Assembly: GCA_002352425.1 (NCBI GenBank) | Contig: DEIK01000065.1 | Span: 1-15,538 of the forward strand | Source: Rhodobacteraceae bacterium UBA2776 | GTDB taxonomy: Bacteria > Pseudomonadota > Alphaproteobacteria > Rhodobacterales > Rhodobacteraceae | Direction: 5' to 3' | Length of the DNA: 15,538 nucleotides | Part shown: piece by piece, positions 7,474 through 13,409 of the stretch | Layout: every line of letters starts with the position of its first letter | How positions within the stretch are numbered: the first letter of the stretch is position 1 | Program-made: the position numbers and the translations under genes | The notes under the pieces: generated by a model | Told to the model about the DNA's origin: nothing | The model's input: the letters and a program-made list of their open reading frames with translations, nothing else | The model's database searches: none

Positions 7474-8601
7474 ATGACTATCCACTGGTGCGGCACAGGC
7501 TTATCAGCCATCCCGGGTTTACGGCGTTTGATCAACGAAGGACATGAAGTCACGGTCTGGAACCGGACGGCGGAAAAGGCCCAGGACGCTGTCGGCGATC
7601 TAACCCCACGCATCAACACCTTTACCTATGACGCCATCAGCGCCGAAGTACAGGCTGGTGACCTGGTGGTCTCTATGCTGCCAGGTGACTGGCATGTGCG
7701 GTTGGCGGAATTATGCATCAGCAAAAAGGCGCATTTTGTATCTTCCAGCTATATAGCACCGGAAATGCGTGCCCTGAACGACGCTGCCCGCGAGGCCGGC
7801 GTGGCCTTGGTCAATGAGGTTGGTTTGGACCCGGGAATTGATCACCTGATGGCCCATTGGTTGGTCGCGGATTACCTTGCCTCCAACGTCTATGACGTCG
7901 ACAACCACATTTCGTTTATCTCGTATTGCGGTGGCGTGCCAAAGCACCCCAATCCGTTTCGCTACAAGTTCAGCTGGTCACCGTTGGGCGTTCTAAAGGC
8001 CTTAAAGTCGCCATCCAAATCCTTGCGCGACTATGTTCCCTTGGACGTGTCACGCCCGTGGGATGCAATCAGCAGTTACGCAGCACCGCTGGCAACCCCC
8101 GAGACATTCGAGGTCTATCCGAACCGCGATTCCATTCCGTTCATGGCGCAATATCATTTCAGTCCAAACTGGAAGGTCAAAGAATTCGTGCGCGGCACTT
8201 TACGTCTGAATGGCTGGGCCAACGCATGGTCCGAAGTGTTCACCGAAGTCGAAACAGCCGATGATTCCCGCTTGCGCGAAATGTCTGATCAATTTTGGGC
8301 GGACAACGCTTACGGCGAAGACGACCCCGATCGGGTAATCATGTGCGTTGGACTAAAAGCTGAAAAAGATGGCGTACCTGTCTACAACAAAACCTATGTA
8401 ATGGACGCTTTTGGCGATGCGCGCGGCACGGCAATGGCGCGGCTCGTTTCGATACCGGTTTCCTTGACCGTCGAGGCAGTGATGAACCGAGAAATCGCAG
8501 CTGGCGTTTCGGCTGCGCCCAGTGATGCCAAACTGGTTGAGCGCTGGCTAACCGAGATTGATAGGCTCGCCCAACATCTGCAAGTGGTTGATCATTTATA
8601 G
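7474..8601 (+). CDS. Saccharopine dehydrogenase family protein (saccharopine reductase / L-glutamate-forming type)
   Basis: A 375-residue NAD(P)-dependent enzyme of the saccharopine reductase family, expected to cleave saccharopine to glutamate and 2-aminoadipate semialdehyde. The start is ATG 7474, eight bases after AAGGA (7461-7465). An in-frame GTG at 7435 would add 13 residues but has no ribosome site. The N-terminal Rossmann segment reads WCGTGLSAIPGL, followed by the strand EVTVWNR. The central motif NEVGLDPGIDHLMAHW is typical of saccharopine reductases and lines the active site in that family. The gene follows the LYS1-type gene by 95 bases and precedes a strong terminator, so both probably form one unit. 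Together they would cover the work done in plants and animals by a fused lysine-ketoglutarate reductase/saccharopine dehydrogenase. An aminoadipate semialdehyde dehydrogenase is not in the window. Confidence 0.88.
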   Translation: MTIHWCGTGLSAIPGLRRLINEGHEVTVWNRTAEKAQDAVGDLTPRINTFTYDAISAEVQAGDLVVSMLPGDWHVRLAELCISKKAHFVSSSYIAPEMRALNDAAREAGVALVNEVGLDPGIDHLMAHWLVADYLASNVYDVDNHISFISYCGGVPKHPNPFRYKFSWSPLGVLKALKSPSKSLRDYVPLDVSRPWDAISSYAAPLATPETFEVYPNRDSIPFMAQYHFSPNWKVKEFVRGTLRLNGWANAWSEVFTEVETADDSRLREMSDQFWADNAYGEDDPDRVIMCVGLKAEKDGVPVYNKTYVMDAFGDARGTAMARLVSIPVSLTVEAVMNREIAAGVSAAPSDAKLVERWLTEIDRLAQHLQVVDHL

Positions 8602-8627
8602 AATTCAATTATCCCAAAACCAATACG

Positions 8628-8653
8628 AAGGGGCCCACGCAGGGCCCCTTTTT
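8628..8653 (+). terminator. Rho-independent terminator after the saccharopine gene pair
   Basis: AAGGGGCCC (8628-8636), loop ACGCA, GGGCCCCTT (8642-8650), with the T-run extending to 8653. It has a nine-base perfect stem that is almost all G-C, followed by uridines. It lies 26 bases after the stop at 8601. It also sits between convergent genes, but on the minus strand the T-run is missing, so it should act mainly on the plus strand. Confidence 0.92.
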
Positions 8654-8667
8654 ATGTAGTAAACAAC

Positions 8668-8835
8668 CTACGGATCGGTCGCATTTTGCGCTTCTTCATA
8701 GATACGCGTGGCATCTGCTGCATCCTTGGCTCCCGCCACCAATGTGCCGTCTACAAAATAGTGCCCGACAAGCGTGTCATGCTTTCGCGTGTCGTGTTTT
8801 TGAACTTTTGGTTTTTGGATATCAGCTTTCATCAT
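8668..8835 (-). CDS. Small hypothetical protein (55 aa) coupled to the DUF2793 gene
   Basis: An unrecognised small protein. It begins MMKADIQKPKVQKHDTRKHD, is basic in the first 20 residues, then has a compact segment VGHYFVDGTLVAG and an acidic, helix-like tail KDAADATRIYEEAQ ending at NATDP. Support for it being real: its first ATG overlaps the TGA of the DUF2793 gene as ATGA (8835-8832), a G-rich ribosome site (GGGGGG) lies four to five bases upstream, and the frame stops cleanly before the convergent terminator. It has no signal peptide or membrane segment. The segment GHYFVDGTLVAGAKDAADA could be a short strand-turn-helix unit, but I do not recognise a family. The context suggests it works with the DUF2793 protein. 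Translation could begin at either of the two adjacent ATG codons. Confidence 0.68.
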   Translation of the reverse strand: MMKADIQKPKVQKHDTRKHDTLVGHYFVDGTLVAGAKDAADATRIYEEAQNATDP

Positions 8836-9800
8836 AGCCCCCCTAGAAATGTATAAGAGTAAACGCGCGATGTGTTCATGCGGTTTTCGATTTGCAACTG
8901 CCCCGTTTTGACAGCAAGACCAGTCCTATTAACGCTGCTGATTGTACCATCCAAAACGGTTGAACCATGGTTTTCAATCTTGGACCCCACAACCATCGAA
9001 CTCAAATCAAGCGAGCTGCCGGTGTCATAAACCAAAATGCAGCTGTGATTGGCCAAGGGAAAATCATCATCAACGATAGTAAGTAAAACAAACCCGCCCG
9101 CCGACGGTGTGTCAATCAGACCAACACTGTCCGACCCGATGGTAATTTTTCCGCTTTGCAAACATTTGGCCTCGGTGGTGCCAGTGTCGCTGCGCAAGGT
9201 CAGCGCGTCCTGAAAACTGCTGCCATCATCACTGACTTTGATGTGGAAATCATCATCTCCTGTGGTGCCCATTTCGGCGCGACCAGACCAACCCGTTTGA
9301 AACATCAAGGACGCCGTGTCACCTGTGACCGCTTTGTTGATCTTCAACTGATGATCATCACCATCATGGTTGAGCAACGTTGCGTCAGAGGAGACCGACA
9401 AACGATTGGTCGCATCCGACGTCGCATTAATTCCCACCCCGCCGACATTTTGCAAATCAATTGCTGGAACGATCCAACTCCCACCGACAAAAATCTGTTG
9501 CTTGCCTTGGGCTTTGCCCCACGCCTGCCACCCGTCTTGAGGGGCTATAAACGTCCAGCTGTTCTCGTTGTAGACGGCGATCATATCATCTTGGCCCGCC
9601 CAGGCCCCCGTGGCACTCGCGCCCAGCGCATGGGCTTCACCATCCTGTGGCAAAGCTGGTGGTGTTGTCGCCCCAAAGGCTTCTACGGTCAGCTGCACCA
9701 AAGTGTCGAGCTTAAGGATTGCTTCGTTATGGGTGACATGTTTTTGCGCCTGTGAGGGCTGAATGAACGGCAGTACAAGACGAGGTGAATTATCGGGCAT
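8832..9800 (-). CDS. DUF2793 domain-containing protein
   Basis: A 322-residue protein whose N-terminal region (about residues 5-90) fits DUF2793: SPRLVLPFIQPSQAQKHVTHNEA, a following WAGQDDMIAVYNENSW, then PQDGWQAW. The C-terminal part (about 110-322) is rich in glycine, aspartate, serine and threonine and looks like repetitive beta structure (DDDFHIKVSDDGSSF). This resembles the shaft and head of phage tail-fibre-like proteins. The family is common in Rhodobacteraceae and has no established function to my knowledge. The start is ATG 9800, six bases after AAAGG. The frame extends upstream to 10001, but that extension (rich in Cys and poor in ribosome sites) looks non-coding. There is no signal peptide. 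A 55-residue ORF follows with an ATGA overlap. It is divergent from the glycan cluster at 10037, so a surface or adhesion role is conceivable but unproven. Confidence 0.85.
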   Translation of the reverse strand: MPDNSPRLVLPFIQPSQAQKHVTHNEAILKLDTLVQLTVEAFGATTPPALPQDGEAHALGASATGAWAGQDDMIAVYNENSWTFIAPQDGWQAWGKAQGKQQIFVGGSWIVPAIDLQNVGGVGINATSDATNRLSVSSDATLLNHDGDDHQLKINKAVTGDTASLMFQTGWSGRAEMGTTGDDDFHIKVSDDGSSFQDALTLRSDTGTTEAKCLQSGKITIGSDSVGLIDTPSAGGFVLLTIVDDDFPLANHSCILVYDTGSSLDLSSMVVGSKIENHGSTVLDGTISSVNRTGLAVKTGQLQIENRMNTSRVYSYTFLGGL

Positions 9801-10036
9801 GGATAACCTTTCCGAGAGAATGAGAATTTGGCAAATTGTCCGATGATCGCAATGAAATACTGTTACAGCATCGCACGAACATCCGTAGGAACGCGCAACG
9901 CTTGCAGCACAAACCAACATCGCTCCGCCGAAACCATTTGTCTTGAAAATGCAATATAAGCGGGTTTCTTGCTGGTATCCCTTGCCTTTAACAGGCAGCA
10001 AAGCGCATATGAGTTAGCAAGTTACGAAAGAATTGA
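9801..10036. promoter_or_regulatory. Divergent intergenic region between the DUF2793 pair and the glycan cluster
   Basis: These 236 bases carry no gene I can support and must hold promoters for both directions. On the plus strand a TATAAG (9955-9960) is close to a -10 box, but no good -35 stands 16-18 bases before it. On the minus strand no convincing pair was found. No terminator or clear operator palindrome was seen. Confidence 0.4.
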
Positions 10037-10711
10037 ATGTCACCGCTTTCACGTTTTAAGGATGCCCACCGCAATGAACGTTGTGTTGTGGTTTGCAATG
10101 GCCCTTCTCTTAATCAAATGGATCTCAAATTCCTGCGGCGCGAAATTGTTTTTGGCTTGAACAAAATCCATCTCGGGCTTGAGAAATTCGGCTTTTATCC
10201 GCGCTATATGGTGGCTGTGAATGACAAGGTAATCCAACAAAGCCTATCGGCGTTTCAGCAGGCCACGTCCGTCAAATTCATCTCGGACCGCTCCGCCCAC
10301 CTGTTGCCTCAAAACGCGTGGACCTATCACTTGGCCACATCCAACCCGTTTCAGAGATTTTACACCGATATCACACTCGGGTTGCACGAGGGGTATACCG
10401 TCACCCACGCTGCCTTACAGATCGCTTATTACATGGGATTCAATGAAGTTGTGATCATCGGCATGGATCACCGGTTTGCCACATCCGGCCCTGCCAACAG
10501 CAGTCAGCATTTGACGGGTGCCGACCCCAACCATTTTAGTCCGGACTATTTCCGTGACCAAAACTGGGACGCCCCCGATTTGCGCGAATCCGAAGTCTCG
10601 TATCGCAAAGCACTAGAGGTCTATCAGGCGGATAGCCGCCGAATTATTGACGCAACCCTCAATGGAGCCTGCAATATCTTTCCAAAATCCGACTATCAGG
10701 AATTGTTTTGA
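10037..10711 (+). CDS. DUF115/MptE-like or GT42-like protein, probable glycan transferase
   Basis: A 224-residue protein with the N-terminal motif VVVCNGPSLN (17-26), followed by a nucleotide-fold pattern: EIVFGLNKIHLG, YPRYMVAVND, and later AALQIAYYMGFNEVVIIGMDHRF. The NGPSL loop at the end of the first strand occurs in DUF115/MptE-like proteins, in Maf flagellin-glycosylation proteins and in GT42 sialyltransferases such as CstII. All of these handle nucleotide-linked substrates. At this length the protein is the bare domain. Its position upstream of a CMP-sugar synthetase makes a transferase role more likely than a pterin kinase role, but the sequence alone does not decide between them. The start ATG 10037 has only a weak GAAAG upstream. 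It is separated by 116 bases, with an AT-rich stretch, from the next gene, which may have its own promoter. A second, larger protein with the same motif starts at 13410. Confidence 0.75.
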   Translation: MSPLSRFKDAHRNERCVVVCNGPSLNQMDLKFLRREIVFGLNKIHLGLEKFGFYPRYMVAVNDKVIQQSLSAFQQATSVKFISDRSAHLLPQNAWTYHLATSNPFQRFYTDITLGLHEGYTVTHAALQIAYYMGFNEVVIIGMDHRFATSGPANSSQHLTGADPNHFSPDYFRDQNWDAPDLRESEVSYRKALEVYQADSRRIIDATLNGACNIFPKSDYQELF

Positions 10712-10811
10712 AATTGACCCCAAAGATGGGCTCTGGCATAGCAAAGGTTGAGATCTGCACATTTTGTTTTTCGTAAATTGTGTATAGTTATTACTGGTAA
10801 TTTTCTGATTT

Positions 10812-10820
10812 GGGAGAGGA
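10812..10820 (+). promoter_or_regulatory. Ribosome binding site fixing the GTG start of the glycosyltransferase
   Basis: GGGAGAGGA ends seven bases before GTG 10828. The longest frame would start at TTG 10810, which overlaps this site, so the GTG is preferred. Just upstream the sequence is AT-rich, with a TATAGT at 10783-10788, but no matching -35 is evident. Confidence 0.65.
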
Positions 10821-10827
10821 TCTGCGC

Positions 10828-11796
10828 GTGTTAGCAAGCATAGTCATTCGGACCTTGAACGAAGCCGAATATCTGAATGACTTATTGATCATGGTTGAAA
10901 AACAAAAGACCTCTGGGCTCACCCACGAAGTTGTGCTGATCGATTCGGGATCAACCGACAGGACCGTCGAAATTGCCAAAACCCACGGCTGCCGGATCAC
11001 CACCATCAGCAAACAGGAATTTTCTTTTGGCCGCTCGCTCAACCGTGGCTGCGAATTCGCCAAGGGCGATATACTGGTGTTCATCTCCGGACACTGCATT
11101 CCTGAAAATGAGCATTGGCTGCAATCCTTGTGCCAGCCACTGATTGATGGGCAAGCCAGCTACAGCTATGGACGCCAGGTCGGGGATGATGACAGCAATT
11201 ATTCCGAACGCCGTATCTTCGCCAAATACTACCCTATTCAAAGCCAAATCCCCCAACGCGGGTTCTTTTGCAACAACGCCAATGCGGCCCTATTGCGTAG
11301 CGCATGGGTCAAGTTGCGATTTGACGAAGACCTGACAGGCCTTGAAGATATGGCGCTGGCCAAGCCATTGGTAGAAGCAGGGCACAAAGTCGCTTATGTG
11401 GCCGAAGCCCCCGTTTTTCACCACCACACAGAAACATGGGCCGGCGTGCAACGCCGGTTTGAGCGTGAAGCCATTGCGTTGCAACAAATTATGCCTGAGG
11501 TGCACATCAGCCGACTTGACGTTCTGCGCTACATTGTTTCCAGCGTGTTTATGGACTGGAAAAGTGCCTTGCGTCACGACACCTTTAAGGCCAGTTGGCA
11601 TGGCATCCTGCGCTATCGAATTTCCCAATTTGTTGGCTCTTACAAGGGCAACAACGACCAAAGACGCCTGTCACGAACCCGCAAAGAGCGGTTCTTCTAC
11701 CCGTCTGTAAATGAAAGTGATGCTGACAATGAATGGTTCAAATCGCACCGTCGTTCTTCTCCCCATGAAAGCGAACAGTCAAAGGGTGAAAGGTAA
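10828..11796 (+). CDS. Glycosyltransferase family 2 (GT-A fold)
   Basis: A 322-residue inverting-type glycosyltransferase, cytoplasmic or membrane-peripheral. The N-terminus MLASIVIRTLNEAEYL and VVLIDSGSTDRT (DSGSTD 39-44) are the classic start of GT2. The usual metal-binding DxD position holds ISGHC (86-90); SGH/SAH in place of DxD occurs in a rhamnosyltransferase-like branch of GT2. NNANAA (149-154) and GLEDMALA (171-178, with the ED of the acceptor/catalytic site) follow, then HHH (198-200). The start is GTG 10828, chosen from its ribosome site. The last 25 or so residues are polar and unstructured (RRSSPHESEQSKGER) and overlap the start of the next gene by up to 86 bases in another frame. 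Donor and acceptor are unknown; the setting suggests surface glycan assembly. Confidence 0.9.
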   Translation: MLASIVIRTLNEAEYLNDLLIMVEKQKTSGLTHEVVLIDSGSTDRTVEIAKTHGCRITTISKQEFSFGRSLNRGCEFAKGDILVFISGHCIPENEHWLQSLCQPLIDGQASYSYGRQVGDDDSNYSERRIFAKYYPIQSQIPQRGFFCNNANAALLRSAWVKLRFDEDLTGLEDMALAKPLVEAGHKVAYVAEAPVFHHHTETWAGVQRRFEREAIALQQIMPEVHISRLDVLRYIVSSVFMDWKSALRHDTFKASWHGILRYRISQFVGSYKGNNDQRRLSRTRKERFFYPSVNESDADNEWFKSHRRSSPHESEQSKGER

Positions 11797-12433
11797 GAAC
11801 TTTCGCCCTCTACACGGCAAACCTCTGTTTCGCTGGATTTTGGACAGCTTGTTGGCAATTGGCAGCATTGATCAGGTTGTAATCAACACTGATGCGCGCG
11901 AAATTCTGGCAGAAAACGGCCTGACCGACAGTGACCGAGTGATGATCCGCGACCGCAAACCCGAATTATGTGGTGATTTGGTGTCGATGAACCTGATCCT
12001 TGCTGATGATATCGCAGCCGTGGCGGCCGACACATACTTGATGACGCACACCACCAATCCGATGCTGTCCAGCAATACGATCAAAACAGCTATGGCCGCC
12101 TATCAAGCAAAACTGGACGCGAGTGAGGCCGACAGCCTGTTCACCGTCAACAAAATCCAAACACGATTTTATCGCGCCGATTGCAGCCCTGTGAACCACG
12201 ATCCAGACAACTTGATCCAAACACAAGATTTGGAGCCCTGGTATGAAGAAAACTCGAACTTGTTTATTTTCTCGCGCGAAAGTTTTGCCAAAACAGGCGC
12301 ACGCATTGGCGCACAACCGATGATGTTTGAAACCCCAGGGCTGGAAAGCGTCGATATTGATACACCAGATGATTGGGACATGGCCGAAGCCGTCGCCCAA
12401 GTTCTTACACGCCGCATGGAGGCCACCGAATGA
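11711..12433 (+). CDS. CMP-sugar synthetase, acylneuraminate cytidylyltransferase family
   Basis: A 240-residue enzyme expected to join CTP and an acidic keto-sugar, as CMP-sialic acid synthetase does, giving a CMP-sugar and pyrophosphate. The key motif LPMKANSQRVKGKN (17-30) stands where NeuA has PARGGSKRIPGKN, and is followed by GKPLFRWILD. VVINTDAREI and the late VDIDTPDDWDMAEA (214-227) hold the probable metal-binding aspartates. This MKANS variant is a recognisable subgroup distinct from classical NeuA, so the substrate may differ from sialic acid. The start is uncertain: ATG 11711, 11720 or 11729 all fit and none has a strong ribosome site. Met7 at 11729 would give an N-terminus closer to the family. 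The gene begins inside the glycosyltransferase gene and ends with an ATGA overlap into the dehydrogenase gene, so three genes are tightly coupled. Confidence 0.87.
   Translation: MKVMLTMNGSNRTVVLLPMKANSQRVKGKNFRPLHGKPLFRWILDSLLAIGSIDQVVINTDAREILAENGLTDSDRVMIRDRKPELCGDLVSMNLILADDIAAVAADTYLMTHTTNPMLSSNTIKTAMAAYQAKLDASEADSLFTVNKIQTRFYRADCSPVNHDPDNLIQTQDLEPWYEENSNLFIFSRESFAKTGARIGAQPMMFETPGLESVDIDTPDDWDMAEAVAQVLTRRMEATE
12418..12422 (+). promoter_or_regulatory. Ribosome binding site inside the CMP-sugar synthetase gene for the dehydrogenase
   Basis: GGAGG lies seven bases before ATG 12430, within the last codons of the synthetase. It supports the ATGA overlap start over the longer frame that opens at 12373. 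Confidence 0.7.
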
Positions 12434-13359
12434 AAGACGTACTTGTAACTTGCCCGCCAATGTTGGGTCAGATTGATCTGTTCATGGATGTGGCGGCGCA
12501 ACAAGGCTTGCGGTTGCACCCGGCAAAAACCACTCAAGTGCTGTCCGAAGACGAGCTGCAAAACCTGCTGCCAGATTACGACGGCTGGATCATTGGTGAC
12601 GATCCCGCCACCCGTGCTGTGTTCGAAACCGCAAAAAGCGGGCGTTTAACAGCGGCAGTCAAATGGGGCATTGGCGTCGATAACGTCGACTTTGCCGCCT
12701 GCAAGGATATGGGCATTCCGATCACCAACACCCCCATGATGTTCGGGGCCGAAGTCGCAGATGTCGCGCTTGGCTATGTCATCGGTCTGGCCCGTGAAAC
12801 ATTTTCCATCGACCGCGCCGTGCGGGCTGGCGGCTGGCCAAAACCAGCTGGCATCAGCTTGGCTGGAAAAACGGTGGGTGTTGTCGGGTTGGGCGATATT
12901 GGTCAAAACACCTGCAGTCGCCTGCAGGCCTTTGGTATGAATGTTATTGCCTATGACCCAGGCGTTGAGGGCGACACAGGGATAAATGGATTAGAGCGCG
13001 CCGCGTGGCCCGCCCGCGTTGGTGATTTGGATTTTTTAATCTTCACCTGCGCTCTCAATCAGCACAACCACCACATGCTAAACGCCGACGTGCTGACGGC
13101 AGCCAAGGACGGTATTCGTATTGTAAATGTCGCCCGTGGCCCACTGATTGACGAGGCCGCTTTGATTGTGGCCTTAAAATCTGGTAAAGTACACTCCGCA
13201 GCATTGGATGTGTTTGAGGTAGAGCCCCTGCCCAATGACAGCCCGTTGCGGGAAATGGGGCGCTGTATTTTCGGCACCCATAATGGCTCTAACACTGTAG
13301 ATGCAGTGATCCGCGCGAGCCATGAAGCGATAAAACATTTAGCCGGTTTTCTGGCGTAA
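12430..13359 (+). CDS. D-isomer-specific 2-hydroxyacid dehydrogenase (phosphoglycerate dehydrogenase-like)
   Basis: A 309-residue NAD(P)-dependent oxidoreductase that interconverts a 2-keto acid and its D-2-hydroxy acid. Visible are the substrate-loop motif VKWGIGVDNVD (78-88), the nucleotide loop GVVGLGDIG (150-158), the catalytic arginine in NVARGPLIDE (Arg236), glutamate in DVFEVEPLP (Glu265), and histidine in FGTHNGSNT (His284). Family members usually have this triad in this order. It is shorter than SerA and lacks ACT domains, so it is not likely to be the serine-pathway enzyme. The start is ATG 12430, overlapping the stop of the CMP-sugar synthetase as ATGA, with GGAGG seven bases upstream. 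Coupling to that gene suggests it makes or modifies the acid that is activated with CMP, or recycles a related acid. The exact substrate is unknown. Confidence 0.9.
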   Translation: MKDVLVTCPPMLGQIDLFMDVAAQQGLRLHPAKTTQVLSEDELQNLLPDYDGWIIGDDPATRAVFETAKSGRLTAAVKWGIGVDNVDFAACKDMGIPITNTPMMFGAEVADVALGYVIGLARETFSIDRAVRAGGWPKPAGISLAGKTVGVVGLGDIGQNTCSRLQAFGMNVIAYDPGVEGDTGINGLERAAWPARVGDLDFLIFTCALNQHNHHMLNADVLTAAKDGIRIVNVARGPLIDEAALIVALKSGKVHSAALDVFEVEPLPNDSPLREMGRCIFGTHNGSNTVDAVIRASHEAIKHLAGFLA

Positions 13360-13409
13360 TAGAGACTTATTTTGAACCCCGGGGCGCCGAATGGCAGGAC
13401 GAATTTATT

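Noticed and set aside
9156..9755. Plus-strand frame of 199 codons opposite the DUF2793 gene
   Set aside because: Antisense to a recognisable domain with its own ribosome site; no conserved motif in the shadow frame.
9801..10001. Upstream extension of the DUF2793 frame
   Set aside because: The extra 67 residues are rich in Cys and unlike the family; ATG 9800 has AAAGG six bases upstream and matches the family N-terminus.
10037..10711. Assignment as a 6-hydroxymethylpterin diphosphokinase
   Set aside because: MptE-like annotation rests on the shared NGPSL fold; no pterin genes are nearby, while CMP-sugar and glycosyltransferase genes are.
12373..12429. Longer N-terminus for the 2-hydroxyacid dehydrogenase
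   Set aside because: The added residues overlap the synthetase coding sequence and look random; GGAGG at 12418-12422 and the ATGA junction fix the start at 12430.
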